Made by a program: the position numbers and the translations under genes
Notes under the pieces: model-generated
Databases searched by the model: none
Seen by the model: the letters and a program-made list of their open reading frames with translations, nothing else
What the model was told of the DNA's origin: nothing
NCBI GenBank assembly: GCA_028289725.1
Contig: JANQOH010000041.1
Coordinates: 1 to 15,256 of the forward strand
Length of the DNA stretch: 15,256 nt
Direction of reading: 5' to 3'
Source of the DNA: Alphaproteobacteria bacterium
GTDB lineage: Bacteria > Pseudomonadota > Alphaproteobacteria > UBA7887
Part shown: positions 6,747-13,616 of the stretch, in pieces
How positions within the stretch are numbered: position 1 is the stretch's first letter
How the letters are laid out: each line of letters begins with the position of its first letter

Positions 6747-7635
6747 GGTCCAAGACCGCTTCCGCGAACGCATCCGGCGCTTCTTGCGGCGGATTGTGAC
6801 CGACGATCGGGATCACGCGACGTTCATAAGGACCGGAGAAAAAACGGTCGTGCGCGGCCGACATCGCGGACGGTGCGACGCCATCGCCGTCCCCATGGAG
6901 ATTGATGGTCGGGACGGCGATCTTTGGTTGCTCCGCTAAGCGTTTCTCAATGTCTTCCAATGCCGGATCGCCGTCCGCATAACCGAAGCGATGGCGATAG
7001 GATTGAATCACCACGTCGACGAAATCCGGATTGTCGAACGATACGGCGCTGGCATCGTAAGTCGCATCATCAAATTGCCAATTCGGCGACCAAAGCCGCC
7101 ACAGCAATTTGCAGAGCGCATGCCGGTTGGCGGCGAGGCCCGCGCGCCCGCGTTCGGTGTGGAGATAATATTGATACCAAAACCGGTGTTCGGCTTCAGG
7201 ATCTACGGGCTGCACCGACGCCGCAATGTCCTGAATATTGTAGCCCGCACAACTGATCAGCCCGCGCACACGCTCCGGCCAGAGTGCCGCGACAATGCAG
7301 GCGGCCCGTCCGCCCCAGTCGTAACCGCCCACAATGGCCTCGGACACGTCGAGCGCATCGAGCAACTGCAGAAGGTCGTGGCCGAGCGCGGCCTGCTGAC
7401 CAGATCGCGGCGTGTCGGGCGATAGGAAACGCGTCGGCCCATAGCCGCGCAAAAAGGGAACCAGAACGCGATGTCCGTCACTCGCCAACAGCGGTACGAC
7501 ATCGTCATAGCCGCGTGGGTCATACGGAAAACCGTGCAGAAGGACGACCGGCGCACCATCTGACGGCCCCGTCTCCTCGTAGGCGACTTCAAGCACGTCC
7601 GTGCGGATGGTTTTGGGTGTAGGGCGATCCGTCAT
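6724..7635 (-). CDS. Epoxide-hydrolase-like alpha/beta hydrolase
   Basis: The protein has 303 residues from ATG 7635. The upstream in-frame TTG (7656) lacks a good ribosome-binding site, whereas GGAG lies ten bases before ATG 7635. The fold shows the HGFP oxyanion motif, the nucleophile elbow GGYDWGG with Asp106, and a C-terminal GHNPP with the catalytic His (280). An acidic residue lies in HGDGDGVAP. An Asp nucleophile is the mark of the epoxide hydrolase / haloalkane and fluoroacetate dehalogenase branch, as opposed to Ser esterases. Tyrosines in the cap region (WYQYYLH and QSYRHRFGY) could serve as the epoxide-activating pair. No signal peptide is present. The promoter region is shared with the divergent luciferase-like gene. 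Confidence 0.87.
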   Translation of the reverse strand: MTDRPTPKTIRTDVLEVAYEETGPSDGAPVVLLHGFPYDPRGYDDVVPLLASDGHRVLVPFLRGYGPTRFLSPDTPRSGQQAALGHDLLQLLDALDVSEAIVGGYDWGGRAACIVAALWPERVRGLISCAGYNIQDIAASVQPVDPEAEHRFWYQYYLHTERGRAGLAANRHALCKLLWRLWSPNWQFDDATYDASAVSFDNPDFVDVVIQSYRHRFGYADGDPALEDIEKRLAEQPKIAVPTINLHGDGDGVAPSAMSAAHDRFFSGPYERRVIPIVGHNPPQEAPDAFAEAVLDLSRAGGR

Positions 7636-7760
7636 GCGGCAGGGTCTCCGGAGCAATCGATACCAGCAATAGGCGTAGCGCTAAACCGCGGCTCTGCCAA
7701 TCGGTCGCGCCGTCCGCTATGGTCGCCCCGCGAAGACGCGCATGGAAAAAGGGACGAAAA

Positions 7761-8783
7761 ATGGCGTTGAAACTCGGCTTGATGCAGGGCTATTGGGGCG
7801 CGTTGCCGCCGGAGGATTTGATCGGCACCGCGCAGCGCGCCGAGGCGCTCGGCTATTGGGGCTTTTTCACCGCCGAGGCGTGGGGTTCCGATGCCTTGAC
7901 GCCGCTCGCCTGGGTCGGCGCACACACCAAGACAATCAAGCTCGGTACCGCGATCGTGCAGCTTTCCGCGCGCACGCCGACCGCCACGGCGATGCACGCG
8001 CTGACGCTCGATCATTTGACCGGCGGGCGATTAATCCTCGGTCTCGGCGTGTCCGGGCCACAGGTCGTCGAAGGCTGGTATGGCCGTCCGTTCGCAAAAC
8101 CACTCGCGCGCACGCGCGAATATATCAGCATCATTCGCAAGGTCTTGGCGCGCCAGGAACCTGTCACCAACGACGGCCCGCACTACCCGATCCCTTACCC
8201 GGCGGATGCCGAGGGCGCGTGGGGGCTCGGCAAACCGTTGAAACCGATTACCCACCCCTTGCGCGCCGACCTGCCAATTTATCTCGGCGCCGAGGGGCCG
8301 AAAAATGTCGCCATGGCGGCGGAGATTTGCGACGGCTGGTACCCGCTCTACCTCTCGCCCGAAAAACCCGAGATGTATGCCGACGCGATCGCGGGCCGCA
8401 AGGACGGGTTTGAGATCGTGTTGCCGATGCAAATGAACGTCACCGACGATCTCGAAAATGGCCGTATTCCGGTGAAACAGAATGTCGCGCTCTATGTCGG
8501 CGGCATGGGCTCGCGCGACCAGAACTTCCACAATGCCGTGGTTGGCCGTCTCGGTTACGAAGACGCGGCGAAGAAAATCCAGGACCTTTACTTGGACGGC
8601 AAGAAAGCCGAAGCAGTTGCCGCCGTACCCGACACATTGGTCGACGAAATCGCACTCGTCGGCACCAAAGAGAGGATCAAGGACCGCTTGGCGGCCTGGG
8701 AAGACAGCCCCGCCACCACGCTCCTCGTTTGGCCCAAGACGCCGGAAGACCTCAACACCTACGCTGAACTCGTGCTTGGTTAA
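7761..8783 (+). CDS. Luciferase-like (LLM class) oxidoreductase, Rv3520c-like
   Basis: The protein has 340 residues from ATG 7761, with GGGA at six bases; ATG 7719 would add 14 basic residues that do not fit the family. The TIM-barrel LLM signatures are clear: LGLMQGYWGALPPEDL at the N-terminus, TAEAWGSDALTPLAWVGA, KLGTAIVQLSARTPTATAM, LDHLTGGRLILGLGVSGPQVVEGWYGRPF and LGAEGPKNVAMAAEICDGW. I recognise this as the Rv3520c type, usually annotated as coenzyme F420-dependent. Whether this organism makes F420 cannot be seen here; FMN use is the alternative. The substrate is unknown. It converges closely (17 bases) on the MarR gene. Confidence 0.9.
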   Translation: MALKLGLMQGYWGALPPEDLIGTAQRAEALGYWGFFTAEAWGSDALTPLAWVGAHTKTIKLGTAIVQLSARTPTATAMHALTLDHLTGGRLILGLGVSGPQVVEGWYGRPFAKPLARTREYISIIRKVLARQEPVTNDGPHYPIPYPADAEGAWGLGKPLKPITHPLRADLPIYLGAEGPKNVAMAAEICDGWYPLYLSPEKPEMYADAIAGRKDGFEIVLPMQMNVTDDLENGRIPVKQNVALYVGGMGSRDQNFHNAVVGRLGYEDAAKKIQDLYLDGKKAEAVAAVPDTLVDEIALVGTKERIKDRLAAWEDSPATTLLVWPKTPEDLNTYAELVLG

Positions 8784-8800
8784 ACCGGCACGGAAACACA

Positions 8801-9241
8801 CTAACCTGGCGTAATTTTGCCAAGCAGGTCCCCGAGCGTTTTGGCCTCGGCCACGGTAAGTTTGTCGGCGAAATGGGCGCGGATCGCGGAATGGTAGACG
8901 CGCCACATGCGCGGCAAAAGACGGCGGCCCGCACCCGTGATCGTCACGATCTGCCCCCGCCCGTCTTCCGGGCACGGACGCCGAACGACATAACCCGCCT
9001 GCTCTAAACGAACGAGCAAACGAGACAGGTTATATTGCGCGAGCAGCATACGCGCTTGCAGCTCTGCTGGTCTGAGGCCGTCCTCGCCCACGCGTTTGAG
9101 TTCGAGCAACGCATCGTACCAAGTAAGCGGTGGCTGGCCGGCCGTTTTGAGATCGGCCTCCACGGCCGCCAAGACCCCCTGGCTCACACGCGCCAAGCGT
9201 GCCCAAGACGCAACAACCGATTCTGACAATTGATCGGACAT
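8801..9241 (-). CDS. MarR family transcriptional regulator
   Basis: The protein has 146 residues from ATG 9241, which has GGAAG at four bases; longer in-frame starts would run through the operator region. The MarR fold is recognisable: a helical dimerisation N-terminus, LTWYDALLELKR, a winged helix (LRPAELQARMLLAQYNLSRLLVRLEQAGYVVRR) and a wing with the EDGRG motif and IVTITGAGRRLL. The single cysteine, Cys90, sits at the base of the wing and could be a redox or electrophile sensor (inference). The gene is divergent from the cupin-GST pair, and three copies of one palindrome lie in the 103 bases between them. The usual MarR role would be repression of both directions, relieved by a small phenolic or electrophilic ligand. 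Confidence 0.9.
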   Translation of the reverse strand: MSDQLSESVVASWARLARVSQGVLAAVEADLKTAGQPPLTWYDALLELKRVGEDGLRPAELQARMLLAQYNLSRLLVRLEQAGYVVRRPCPEDGRGQIVTITGAGRRLLPRMWRVYHSAIRAHFADKLTVAEAKTLGDLLGKITPG

Positions 9242-9261
9242 GAACCTTCCATAGCGGATTA

Positions 9262-9321
9262 ATGCATTTGCATCAAGATTGACATGTACATGCAATTGTA
9301 TATATCTCCATGCAGTTGCAT
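9262..9321. promoter_or_regulatory. Three-box operator in the MarR/cupin intergenic region
   Basis: Three 12-base boxes share the pattern ATGCAnTTGyAT: ATGCATTTGCAT (9262-9273), ATGCAATTGTAT (9290-9301) and ATGCAGTTGCAT (9310-9321). Boxes 1 and 3 have perfect 5-bp half-sites (ATGCA/TGCAT) around two bases; box 2 has one mismatch. The starts are 28 and 20 bases apart. Box 2 lies in the promoter spacer and box 3 just downstream, as expected for a repressor blocking RNA polymerase. Size and symmetry fit a MarR dimer. Confidence 0.7.
9279..9306 (+). promoter_or_regulatory. Sigma-70-type promoter for the cupin-GST pair
   Basis: A perfect TTGACA lies at 9279-9284 and TATATC at 9301-9306, with a 16-base spacer. 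A start near 9313 would give a leader of about 30 bases to ATG 9345. The spacer contains an operator-like box (9290-9301). Confidence 0.6.
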
Positions 9322-9344
9322 GAACAATCCCATGGGAGATTTCG

Positions 9345-9800
9345 ATGATCCAAATGAGCGCGTGGCGTACCGCAATCCTTACAACGCTCACCTGGTTGGT
9401 CTCCGCAACCGCGGTGACGGCTCAAGACAAGCCACAGGTGTTAGACCCTCCGCGTTACCTCGAAGCGGCGACGGCGGAGTGGCAGGACTGCGAAGGGCTG
9501 CCGAATTGCGGCTTCCAGTTGGTGCGCGGCGACCCAATTCGCTCCGCGTCGCACTGGCTATTCCGGTTGGGCGCCGGCACAGCCTTTCCAAAACATTGGC
9601 ACCCAACGCCGGAAAACATGGTCGGCATTTCGGGCACCTTGACCTTCCATTTCGAAACTGGGGAGACACGGGCGCTGCGCCCGGGCGACTTTCTGTATTA
9701 CGAGGCCGGTATGACACACTGGGGCCAGTGCGAACCCGGCGCGGATTGCGTGTTCTACGTTTTCAACGACCTGCCCTATGCGATCCATCTCATCGAGTAG
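9345..9800 (+). CDS. Exported cupin-domain protein
   Basis: The protein has 151 residues. Residues 1-26 form a signal peptide: a basic start, the hydrophobic AILTTLTWLVSA core and a V-T-A cleavage site before Gln27, so it is probably periplasmic. Cupin motif 1 is complete as HWHPTPENMVGISG, with metal ligands His84, His86 and Glu90. Motif 2 is PGDFLYYEAGMTHW with His125. The mature protein has four cysteines in two close pairs (49/55 and 129/135) that could form disulfides. It is a small single-domain cupin that may bind Fe, Mn or Zn; whether it is an enzyme is unknown. ATG 9345 has GGGAG at six bases; ATG 9354 is a less likely alternative. It is followed by the GST gene after a 19-base gap, suggesting co-transcription under the MarR boxes. 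Confidence 0.85.
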   Translation: MIQMSAWRTAILTTLTWLVSATAVTAQDKPQVLDPPRYLEAATAEWQDCEGLPNCGFQLVRGDPIRSASHWLFRLGAGTAFPKHWHPTPENMVGISGTLTFHFETGETRALRPGDFLYYEAGMTHWGQCEPGADCVFYVFNDLPYAIHLIE

Positions 9801-9819
9801 GCGCAAGGGAGCGGATTGC

Positions 9820-10524
9820 ATGACCGAAGATTTGATTTTGGTGAGTCACCATTTATGCCCCTACGTTCAGCGCGCCGCAATCGCGCTCGCCGAGAAACAA
9901 GTGCCCTTTACCCGCATGCCGGTCGACCTCGCGGACAAACCGGATTGGTTCAAGGCGATCAGTTCTCTCGGCAAGGTGCCGTTACTCCGTGTGGTATCCG
10001 CGCGGCGTGATGAACCGGAGATGGTTTTGTTCGAGTCCGCTCCGATCTTGGAATATCTCGAAGAAACGCAACCGCATCCTTTGCATCCGTCTGACCCCTC
10101 GGCGCGCGCGCGTCACCGCGCCTGGATCGAGTTCGGTTCGTCGATCCTGAACGATATTGCGGCGTTCTACTCGGCGCGGGACGAAGAGTCGTTCCAAGCA
10201 AAAATCGTAACTTTGCGCGGTAAGTTTGCACGCCTGGAAACGGAGCTTGGCGTTGGTCCATGGTTCGCCGGCCGACGCTTCAGCTTGGTCGACGCGGTGT
10301 TTGGGCCGATCTTCCGCTATTTCGACACCTTCGATGCGATCGACGAATTTGGCATTTTGCGCGACCGGCCGAACATCGTGCGCTGGCGCGGAGCGCTGGC
10401 CAGTCGCCCGTCGATCCAAAATGCGGCCGACCCCGACTATCCCGAACGTTTACAACGCTTTTTGCGCAAGAAGGATTCGCAATTGTCTCGGCGCTTGGCG
10501 GCGCGCACGCAACAGCCTGCCTAG
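9820..10524 (+). CDS. Glutathione S-transferase family protein
   Basis: The protein has 234 residues from ATG 9820, with AAGGGAG at eight bases; the upstream start at 9778 would lie inside the cupin gene. The N-terminal thioredoxin-like domain has CPYVQR (Cys13), the cis-proline motif GKVPLL (Pro54) and the glutathione-binding FESAPILEYLEE (Glu72-Ser73). The helical C-terminal domain contains FSLVDAVFGPIFRY with the conserved Asp158. A cysteine in the CPY motif points to an omega- or lambda-like thiol transferase/reductase type instead of a Tyr/Ser conjugating enzyme; bacterial relatives include lignin ether-cleaving and dehalogenating GSTs. Its stop codon overlaps that of the convergent IolD-like gene within CTAG. 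It is likely co-regulated with the cupin. Confidence 0.88.
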   Translation: MTEDLILVSHHLCPYVQRAAIALAEKQVPFTRMPVDLADKPDWFKAISSLGKVPLLRVVSARRDEPEMVLFESAPILEYLEETQPHPLHPSDPSARARHRAWIEFGSSILNDIAAFYSARDEESFQAKIVTLRGKFARLETELGVGPWFAGRRFSLVDAVFGPIFRYFDTFDAIDEFGILRDRPNIVRWRGALASRPSIQNAADPDYPERLQRFLRKKDSQLSRRLAARTQQPA

Positions 10525-12416
10525 ATCGTCGTATCGCGGTAGGCGATTTGCATGTCGGCGACCCAGTTGCCGACATTCCATTGGCCGTGGGCGCCCATGT
10601 CGCCGAGCGGGTCGGCGCCGGCATAGACCGGCACGTGAATAACGCTCAGACCGTCGTGGGCGTGGGCTTGGTCGAGTGCGGCACGTAGGCTGTCGGAGGT
10701 ATCGCCTCCATTCAGAGCGAGCACACCTGATATCGCACTTCCTAACCGGACATAGTCAACCGCGACCGCATCGTTGGTGCGGAAGTCTGCGCCATATTGG
10801 GCGGTTTGCAGTGCGCTGATGGCGGCCATGCGGCGATTGTCGAAAATGACGATCGTCGCCTTTAGTCCATGTGCGACGGCATCGACCAGGATTTGCGGGT
10901 TCATCAAGAACGAGCCGTCGCCGGTGAAGGCGATCGCCGGCCGGGGGGTATCGGCGATCGCGCCGGCCATCAACGCGCTCGCGGCGAAGCCCATGTAAGA
11001 CGCGCCGGCCTCGGTGACGGTTTCGAACGGTGTGTCGTCCTCGACAATCTGGAAGCCGTTGGCTTGAACGTCACCCGCATCGAACAGTTTGAGCGCACCG
11101 ACCGATTTGGCGAAATCGGCGGCGGTTTTAATCGCTTGCGGCTGCGTCAACACGCGGCGCTGCCACACTTCGTCAATCGGCGGCAAGACGGCGAAGCGTT
11201 CTTGCTTGAAGGCGTGCCACTCCGCCTTCTTTGCCGCACAGTCCGCCAGCCATGCCTGCTTCCTCGCGTCAATGTCGATGGGCCGGCCATCGATCAATGC
11301 ATTCAGCCGGTCGAGCACGGCGCCGATATCGCCTTGCAGCGCGAGCGTGCGGTTGTAGTGGCGCACATCATCGACATCGAGATTGACGTTGATAACGTCA
11401 CGGACCTTGGGGTAGCCGATGCCAGAGCAGTCGGACTGACAGACCGCGCGCGAGCCGATGACGATCAAAAGCTCGGCTTCGGCCATGGCGTAATTGCCGC
11501 TGATTGAGCCCTTCGAGCCGCCGACATGCATGTTCTGCGCGTGCGCGTCGGGCAGCACACCGGTCGACCCGGGACTGAGAACCACCGTCGCGCCGATCCT
11601 TTCCGCCAAGCCGCGCACTTGGTCGGCGTAGTTGCGCGCCCCGCCGCCGGCCTTGATCGCGATCCGCGACGCACCGCGAATAAGTGCAAGCGCGTCTTCG
11701 AAGGGGTGGTCATCGGCGGGCGCAAGCGGCGGCAGGGGCGCCGGGACCGGCAACGCGTCGAGCGAGAGCGTGACCGGTTGCGGTTGCGTGTTGATCGGCA
11801 TCATCATGGTAAATGGGCCGGGTTTCGCAGGGTGATGCACGGTCGCGATGCCTTGGCGCAGGGCTTCGCGCAACGCTTCCGGCGTGTGCAGTGTGTAGGA
11901 CCGGTTCAAGAGACCGGCGATCATGCCGAACGCGCCCTGCGACGGCTTCGGCACCTGCTGCATGTTGTAGCCCTCGCCATGCGTCGTCTCGTCACCATAA
12001 AGGTGATAGACGCCGACGCCGTTCGATGACGCGACGAGCGATCCGGCCATCGCCTGCAAGGCGCCGGGGCCGATAGACGTGACCACCGCCGGGATTTCTC
12101 CGTAAATCCAGCTTAGGGCTGTCGCCGCGTGGGCCATCGCGACTTCATTGCGGAATTGAAAAGTGCGCGTGAGACCCGCCGCCTCAAATACACGGAGTAC
12201 TTCGCCGATCTCGGTCGAGCCGTGGCCGAATATCGCGAGATATTTGCGCACGCCTTGTTTGAGCAGGCCGAGTACGAGTGCTTCGGCGAGCGACATCGTC
12301 ACGGGTGACGGCAACACGCCATTCTCGAGCGCATTTTCGAGACCGCCCGCGTCGGCGATGGCCTGGGCGCGTTCCGTGGTGGGGTTCGGTCCGTCGATCA
12401 TGAGCGTGCTAGACAT
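10521..12416 (-). CDS. IolD-like thiamine-diphosphate-dependent enzyme
   Basis: The protein has 631 residues from ATG 12416, close to the roughly 640 of IolD. The pyrimidine-binding domain carries IFGHG (62-66), FRNEVAMAHAA with the catalytic Glu91, and SIGPGA (114-119). The middle Rossmann domain contains VVLSPGSTGVLPDAH. The pyrophosphate-binding domain has the GDG-x(25)-N motif (GDGSF at 499-503, Asn527). IFGHG and SIGPGA are shared with IolD, the 3D-trihydroxycyclohexane-1,2-dione hydrolase of myo-inositol catabolism, more than with acetolactate synthases. The true substrate may be a different cyclic or linear dione. The start codon overlaps the Gfo/Idh stop (ATGTCTAG), so translation is probably coupled. 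ATG 12401 is an alternative start. Confidence 0.85.
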   Translation of the reverse strand: MSSTLMIDGPNPTTERAQAIADAGGLENALENGVLPSPVTMSLAEALVLGLLKQGVRKYLAIFGHGSTEIGEVLRVFEAAGLTRTFQFRNEVAMAHAATALSWIYGEIPAVVTSIGPGALQAMAGSLVASSNGVGVYHLYGDETTHGEGYNMQQVPKPSQGAFGMIAGLLNRSYTLHTPEALREALRQGIATVHHPAKPGPFTMMMPINTQPQPVTLSLDALPVPAPLPPLAPADDHPFEDALALIRGASRIAIKAGGGARNYADQVRGLAERIGATVVLSPGSTGVLPDAHAQNMHVGGSKGSISGNYAMAEAELLIVIGSRAVCQSDCSGIGYPKVRDVINVNLDVDDVRHYNRTLALQGDIGAVLDRLNALIDGRPIDIDARKQAWLADCAAKKAEWHAFKQERFAVLPPIDEVWQRRVLTQPQAIKTAADFAKSVGALKLFDAGDVQANGFQIVEDDTPFETVTEAGASYMGFAASALMAGAIADTPRPAIAFTGDGSFLMNPQILVDAVAHGLKATIVIFDNRRMAAISALQTAQYGADFRTNDAVAVDYVRLGSAISGVLALNGGDTSDSLRAALDQAHAHDGLSVIHVPVYAGADPLGDMGAHGQWNVGNWVADMQIAYRDTTI

Positions 12417-13470
12417 CGACCGCTTGCCCGACGCGGGCCGACTCTTCAGCGGCAAGCGCAAAGCGCAACACATCGCGTGCCTCCTCGCCGCTCAACCGCG
12501 CAGGGGCTCCCGTGCGCAGCGCATCGATATAGTGGCGCGCGCAATGGACGAAACTGGTTACCCAACCGGTCTCCAAGTCGCGAAATTCCGTGAGTTGCCC
12601 GTCGCGCAGTAAGGCCACGGGCGCGACATCGGCCAGTTGGCCGTGACCGCGATTAACCATCACCACCCCTTCGGTGCCGGTAATTTCGACCCGGTCGTCC
12701 TGCGCGTATTGCTCCGTGAGCACGGTCAAGTCCGGCGAATGCACGACTTCGAAATTGCCGTAGCGGTTTCCCGGAAAGCGGAACGAAATCATCGCCGGGC
12801 TGTCTCGGAACGACCCATCGGGCATTTCGGTCTCGCCGATCCACGCGTGCACTTTCTCGGCTTGCCCCATGAAATGCCAAGCGATGGCGAATTTGTGGTG
12901 GCCGTCGTCGAACACTGAGGGTCCACCGCCGGCTTTACCCGGACCCTGGCGCCAAGCGCGTGCGGCATCAGGCACAGTCCACGCGGTCTTGCGACTGCCC
13001 GAGTTGCTTTTGAGGCGGATCGTGATCGGCGCGCCGATTGCACCCTCGTCGACCAACTGCTTGGCTTTGACGATGGGCGGGTAGAAAATAAAATTCTCGA
13101 ATACGCGGAACGGCACCTTCGCCGCCCGCGCCGCGTCAATCAGCCGATCCGCATCTTCGAGGGTCAAGGTCATCGGCTTTTGCAAAGACACCGCCTTGCC
13201 CGCCGCGAAGGCCGCTAGCGCCGCGTCCGCGTGCAGATGGTGCGGCAACAGAATATCGACCAGATCGACCGACTCGAAGGCGAGCAAGTCGGCGTAAGTG
13301 TCGGTGATCGTCACATTGTCCAGGCCCCATGCCTGGGCGCGCGCCTCGGCCAAGGACGGATTGGCGTCGCACAAGGCGACGATCTCGGCATTGGGGTTTT
13401 GCCGATACTCAATCGCGTGCAGATCGGAAATGCGGCCCGTGCCGATAAAGCCCACGCGTATTCGGTCCAA
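12409..13470 (-). CDS. Gfo/Idh/MocA family NAD(P)-dependent dehydrogenase
   Basis: The protein has 353 residues from a TTG start at 13470. The start is supported by a strong GGGGAGGAG ribosome-binding site at eight bases and by the Rossmann motif starting immediately (RIRVGFIGTGRI, glycine-rich loop at 7-12). An upstream GTG (13530) lies at the predicted promoter -10 and is unlikely. The conserved EKP of the family reads QKP here (97-99), keeping the catalytic Lys98. The C-terminal alpha/beta domain has FENFIFYPP and the active-site DDGHHKFAIAWHFMG (His191-His192). Members oxidise or epimerise hydroxyl groups of sugars and inositols. With the overlapping IolD-like gene it could form the first two steps of a cyclitol or sugar-acid pathway. 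The substrate is unknown. Confidence 0.87.
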   Translation of the reverse strand: MDRIRVGFIGTGRISDLHAIEYRQNPNAEIVALCDANPSLAEARAQAWGLDNVTITDTYADLLAFESVDLVDILLPHHLHADAALAAFAAGKAVSLQKPMTLTLEDADRLIDAARAAKVPFRVFENFIFYPPIVKAKQLVDEGAIGAPITIRLKSNSGSRKTAWTVPDAARAWRQGPGKAGGGPSVFDDGHHKFAIAWHFMGQAEKVHAWIGETEMPDGSFRDSPAMISFRFPGNRYGNFEVVHSPDLTVLTEQYAQDDRVEITGTEGVVMVNRGHGQLADVAPVALLRDGQLTEFRDLETGWVTSFVHCARHYIDALRTGAPARLSGEEARDVLRFALAAEESARVGQAVDV

Positions 13471-13530
13471 TGCCGCGTCTCCTCCCCACAAGCCCCGCCA
13501 TGCGCCCGGCGCGCGGCTGTTCAGGCGCAC

Positions 13531-13558
13531 GATATCTTGTCGGGCGGCCGGTCAACAA
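13531..13558 (-). promoter_or_regulatory. Candidate promoter for the Gfo/Idh-IolD-like operon
   Basis: On the minus strand TTGTTG (13558-13553), a 16-base spacer and GATATC (13536-13531) form a plausible -35/-10 pair. Transcription would start near 13524, leaving a leader of about 50 bases that contains the strong ribosome-binding site of the TTG start at 13470. Both hexamers match the consensus only partly. Confidence 0.35.
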
Positions 13559-13616
13559 ACACAATAGCGGCTTCAAGAATGACGATTGCCACCCTGTTTG
13601 CGCCGGATTGAGATCC

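Noticed and set aside
8031..8975. A 314-codon minus-strand open frame
   Set aside because: It lies opposite the Rv3520c-like oxidoreductase gene and has no recognisable domain. The plus-strand protein is unmistakable.
9242..9391. Longer MarR start adding 50 residues
   Set aside because: It would run through the three operator boxes and overlap the cupin gene. ATG 9241 has its own ribosome-binding site and gives a normal MarR length.
13471..13530. GTG start for the Gfo/Idh gene giving a 20-residue extension
   Set aside because: The extension has no family similarity, it would begin at the predicted promoter -10, and a strong ribosome-binding site instead precedes TTG 13470.
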